DNA from: Alphaproteobacteria bacterium
GTDB taxonomy: Bacteria > Pseudomonadota > Alphaproteobacteria > Rhodospirillales > Rhodospirillaceae
Direction of reading: 5' to 3'
Assembly: GCA_003250275.1 (NCBI GenBank)
Contig: QKGW01000527.1
Coordinates: forward strand, 1-7,645
Length of the DNA stretch: 7,645 nt
Every line of letters begins with the position of its first letter. The stretch's first letter is position 1. A program made the translations under genes and the position numbers. The notes under the pieces were generated by a model that did no database searches, was not told the DNA's origin, and worked only from the letters and a program-made list of their open reading frames with translations. Positions 6,520 through 7,645 of this stretch are shown here, one piece after another.

Positions 6520-6561
6520 AAAAACGACGGCGCCCGGAAGTCACCTTCCGGGCGCCGTCGT
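6520..6561 (-). terminator. Strong hairpin terminator, U-tract on the minus strand, between the convergent permease and ATP-grasp genes
   Basis: Arms 6524-6540 and 6545-6561 are perfect 17-base inverted repeats (ACGACGGCGCCCGGAAG) around the loop TCAC. It starts 12 bases after the permease stop. Read on the minus strand the stem ends in TTTTT (complement of 6520-6524), a classic intrinsic terminator for leftward transcription from the ATP-grasp gene. On the plus strand there is no U-tract (TACGAATGCG follows), so it is at best a stem-only stop or mRNA 3'-end stabiliser for the permease operon. Confidence 0.85.
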
Positions 6562-6584
6562 ACGAATGCGAAAAAGGAGAACCA

Positions 6585-6766
6585 GGCTGGGCGTTGCCCG
6601 GACCCGGCAAGGGCCGAAGCCCCCTGCATCCCGGACGTTTCGGTTTTGGTGCGTAGTGCTATCGCACCGTCGCGCGGCGCGGTGGCTTTATCCCGCTACG
6701 CGGAAAACCAACAACCGGGGTCGAGGGGACCGAGTCCCCTCGCGGGTCCGGGCGGCGCCCGGCCTT
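6585..6766. repeat. Pair of inverted, divergent REP-like elements (imperfect long inverted repeat)
   Basis: Copy A (about 6585-6669, plus strand) and copy B (about 6680-6766, minus strand) read alike in the same order. Each has a GGGC-loop-GCCC hairpin (A 6587-6601; B 6748-6762), the shared 11-mer GCCCGGACCCG (A 6596-6606; B complement of 6743-6753), and a second hairpin (A around 6611-6622, imperfect; B a perfect 9-base stem at 6722-6742). GGTTTT, then GCGTAG, then CACCG follow. The two copies meet at a short GC-rich centre (TCGCGCGGCG). The bases differ between copies but the hairpin layout is kept. There is no coding frame with a credible start here. This resembles the paired REP or BIME-type intergenic elements of proteobacteria; a small MITE is an alternative. 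Confidence 0.65.
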
Positions 6767-6769
6767 GTT

Positions 6770-7645
6770 TTAAGCCCGGCGCTTTTCCTCGACCCCCTGC
6801 CCCAGCAACCCGCCGAGGAAGCGGGCGACGCGCGCGGGGGCCGAGAGGCCGGCGCGGGCTTCGGCGTCGGAATTGTAGTTGGTGTTGGTGTTGACGTCGT
6901 AGGTGTAGGGGGTGCCGTCGGCGTCGACGATGAATTCGATCCCGGCGATGCCGATGCCGTTGGCCTTGAGGAAGGCCTTCCACTTCGGCACCAGCGGGTG
7001 GTCGAAGCCGGGGATGATTTCGAACATCGCGGGCGCGGTTTCGCCGACCGGGCAGAAGGCGTCGTCGACGCGGCAGGCGTCGGCGGGGCAAAGCTCGAAG
7101 CCCTGGGAGCTGTCGACCCGCACGGCGTAGACGAGTTCGCCGCCGACGAACTCGACGCGGGTGATGAACGGCTCGGGAGCGGCGACGTATTGCTGGAGGA
7201 GGAGCACGCCGTCGACCGAGGGGGCGAACTCGGCGGAATTGATGTGCTCCCGGAAACTCTGCTGGCTGCGGAACAGGCGGACGCCGAGGCCCTTTCCGGC
7301 GCGGTTGTGCTTGGTGATGAAGGGGGCGTCGCCGAAGCTCGCGGCGGCTTCGACGATCGCCTCGCGCCCGACCGCGGCGACGGTGCGCGGGGTGCGGATC
7401 GCGAAGGTTTCGAGCGAGGCGTACTGCGCGACCTTGTTGATTTCGAGGGCGAGCGCGCGGCTGCCGTTGACCACGGTGCGGCCATGGGCTTCGAGCCAGG
7501 CGAGGACGCAGGCGGTGTATTCCGGGGCGTAGCGGTGACCGCGGGTGTGCGACGACGCGCTCATGCGGTTGTAGAACACGCCCTCGGGCGGCGGCGCGGA
7601 GAGATCGAGAAGCCCGGCATCGAGGTGCCATTCCTCGAACGGCAC
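6770..7645 (-). CDS. ATP-grasp ligase, RimK-like (5' end outside window)
   Basis: The 3' part of a minus-strand gene: 291 residues, open to the window edge and ending in TAA (complement of 6770-6772). The GTG at the edge may be an ordinary Val codon; the family usually begins a little further upstream. ATP-grasp enzymes join a carboxylate to an amine or thiol through an acyl-phosphate. Seen, counting from the edge: FYNRMSASSHTRGHRYAPEYT (24-44, written in part as a family-typical block), VVNGSRALALEINKVAQYA with Lys71, FITKHNRAGKGLGV (109-122, nucleotide-binding Lys and flexible Gly loop), LLLQQYV (148-154, hinge), then GIEFIVDADG and YTYDVNTNTNYN (235-258) with Glu237, Asp250, Asn252 and Asn254 as metal-ATP ligands. 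Similar proteins are often annotated as alpha-L-glutamate ligase, but the substrate is unknown. No partner gene is visible; its likely terminator is at 6520-6561, beyond the repeat block. Confidence 0.85.
   Translation of the reverse strand: MPFEEWHLDAGLLDLSAPPPEGVFYNRMSASSHTRGHRYAPEYTACVLAWLEAHGRTVVNGSRALALEINKVAQYASLETFAIRTPRTVAAVGREAIVEAAASFGDAPFITKHNRAGKGLGVRLFRSQQSFREHINSAEFAPSVDGVLLLQQYVAAPEPFITRVEFVGGELVYAVRVDSSQGFELCPADACRVDDAFCPVGETAPAMFEIIPGFDHPLVPKWKAFLKANGIGIAGIEFIVDADGTPYTYDVNTNTNYNSDAEARAGLSAPARVARFLGGLLGQGVEEKRRA

Noticed and set aside
6571..6580. AAAAAGGAGA as a ribosome site for a small gene after the permease
   Set aside because: No start codon at suitable spacing opens a credible frame; the following bases belong to the inverted repeat.
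6079..6894. Plus-strand frame across the end of the permease, the hairpin and the repeats
   Set aside because: It reads out of frame through the permease, a perfect terminator hairpin and the inverted repeats. A shadow with low-complexity translation.
1..7645. CRISPR array, tRNA, insertion sequence, toxin-antitoxin or phage-defence module
   Set aside because: No regularly spaced direct repeats, cloverleaf, transposase motif or small paired genes were found. The only repeated structure is the REP-like pair at 6585-6766.

Overview
The window is GC-rich DNA, probably from an alphaproteobacterium. I infer this from the codon style and gene types, in particular a glutathione reductase tail of the alphaproteobacterial sort and REP-like GC-rich intergenic hairpins. 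No taxonomic marker gene is present. It carries seven genes plus one intergenic repeat block.

Left part (1-1850): the 3' end of a glutathione-disulfide reductase gene overlaps, by ATGA, a gene for an exported three-domain protein (SH3-like, LprI-like, MliC-like) that looks like a periplasmic lysozyme inhibitor. It converges on a HAD-family phosphatase gene on the other strand. The two genes share one palindromic CTAG as their stop codons.

Middle part (2047-6511): a LysR-type regulator gene lies upstream of, and co-directional with, a tight operon-like set. The set comprises the large (leuC-like) and small (leuD-like) subunits of a 3-isopropylmalate dehydratase-family enzyme and a MatC-like dicarboxylate permease. 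leuC and leuD overlap by 4 bases, and the permease follows 45 bases later. No leuA or leuB is in view. Regulator plus isomerase plus dicarboxylate transporter reads more like a module that imports and isomerises a malate-type acid (for example citramalate or another alkylmalate) than the housekeeping leucine operon, but the enzyme sequences themselves look like ordinary LeuC and LeuD. Spot checks suggest a lower GC content at the start of this cassette than in the left part.

Right part (6512-7645): directly after the permease stop is a 17-bp perfect hairpin whose U-tract lies on the minus strand. Next comes a roughly 180-bp imperfect inverted repeat made of two divergent copies of a two-hairpin REP-like element. 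Last is the 3' part of a minus-strand ATP-grasp ligase gene (RimK-like, C-terminal DVNTNTNYN) that runs off the window edge.

No tRNA, rRNA, CRISPR array, transposase or phage gene was seen. The least explained items are the transporter-linked LeuCD module, the three-domain inhibitor fusion and the paired inverted repeat.
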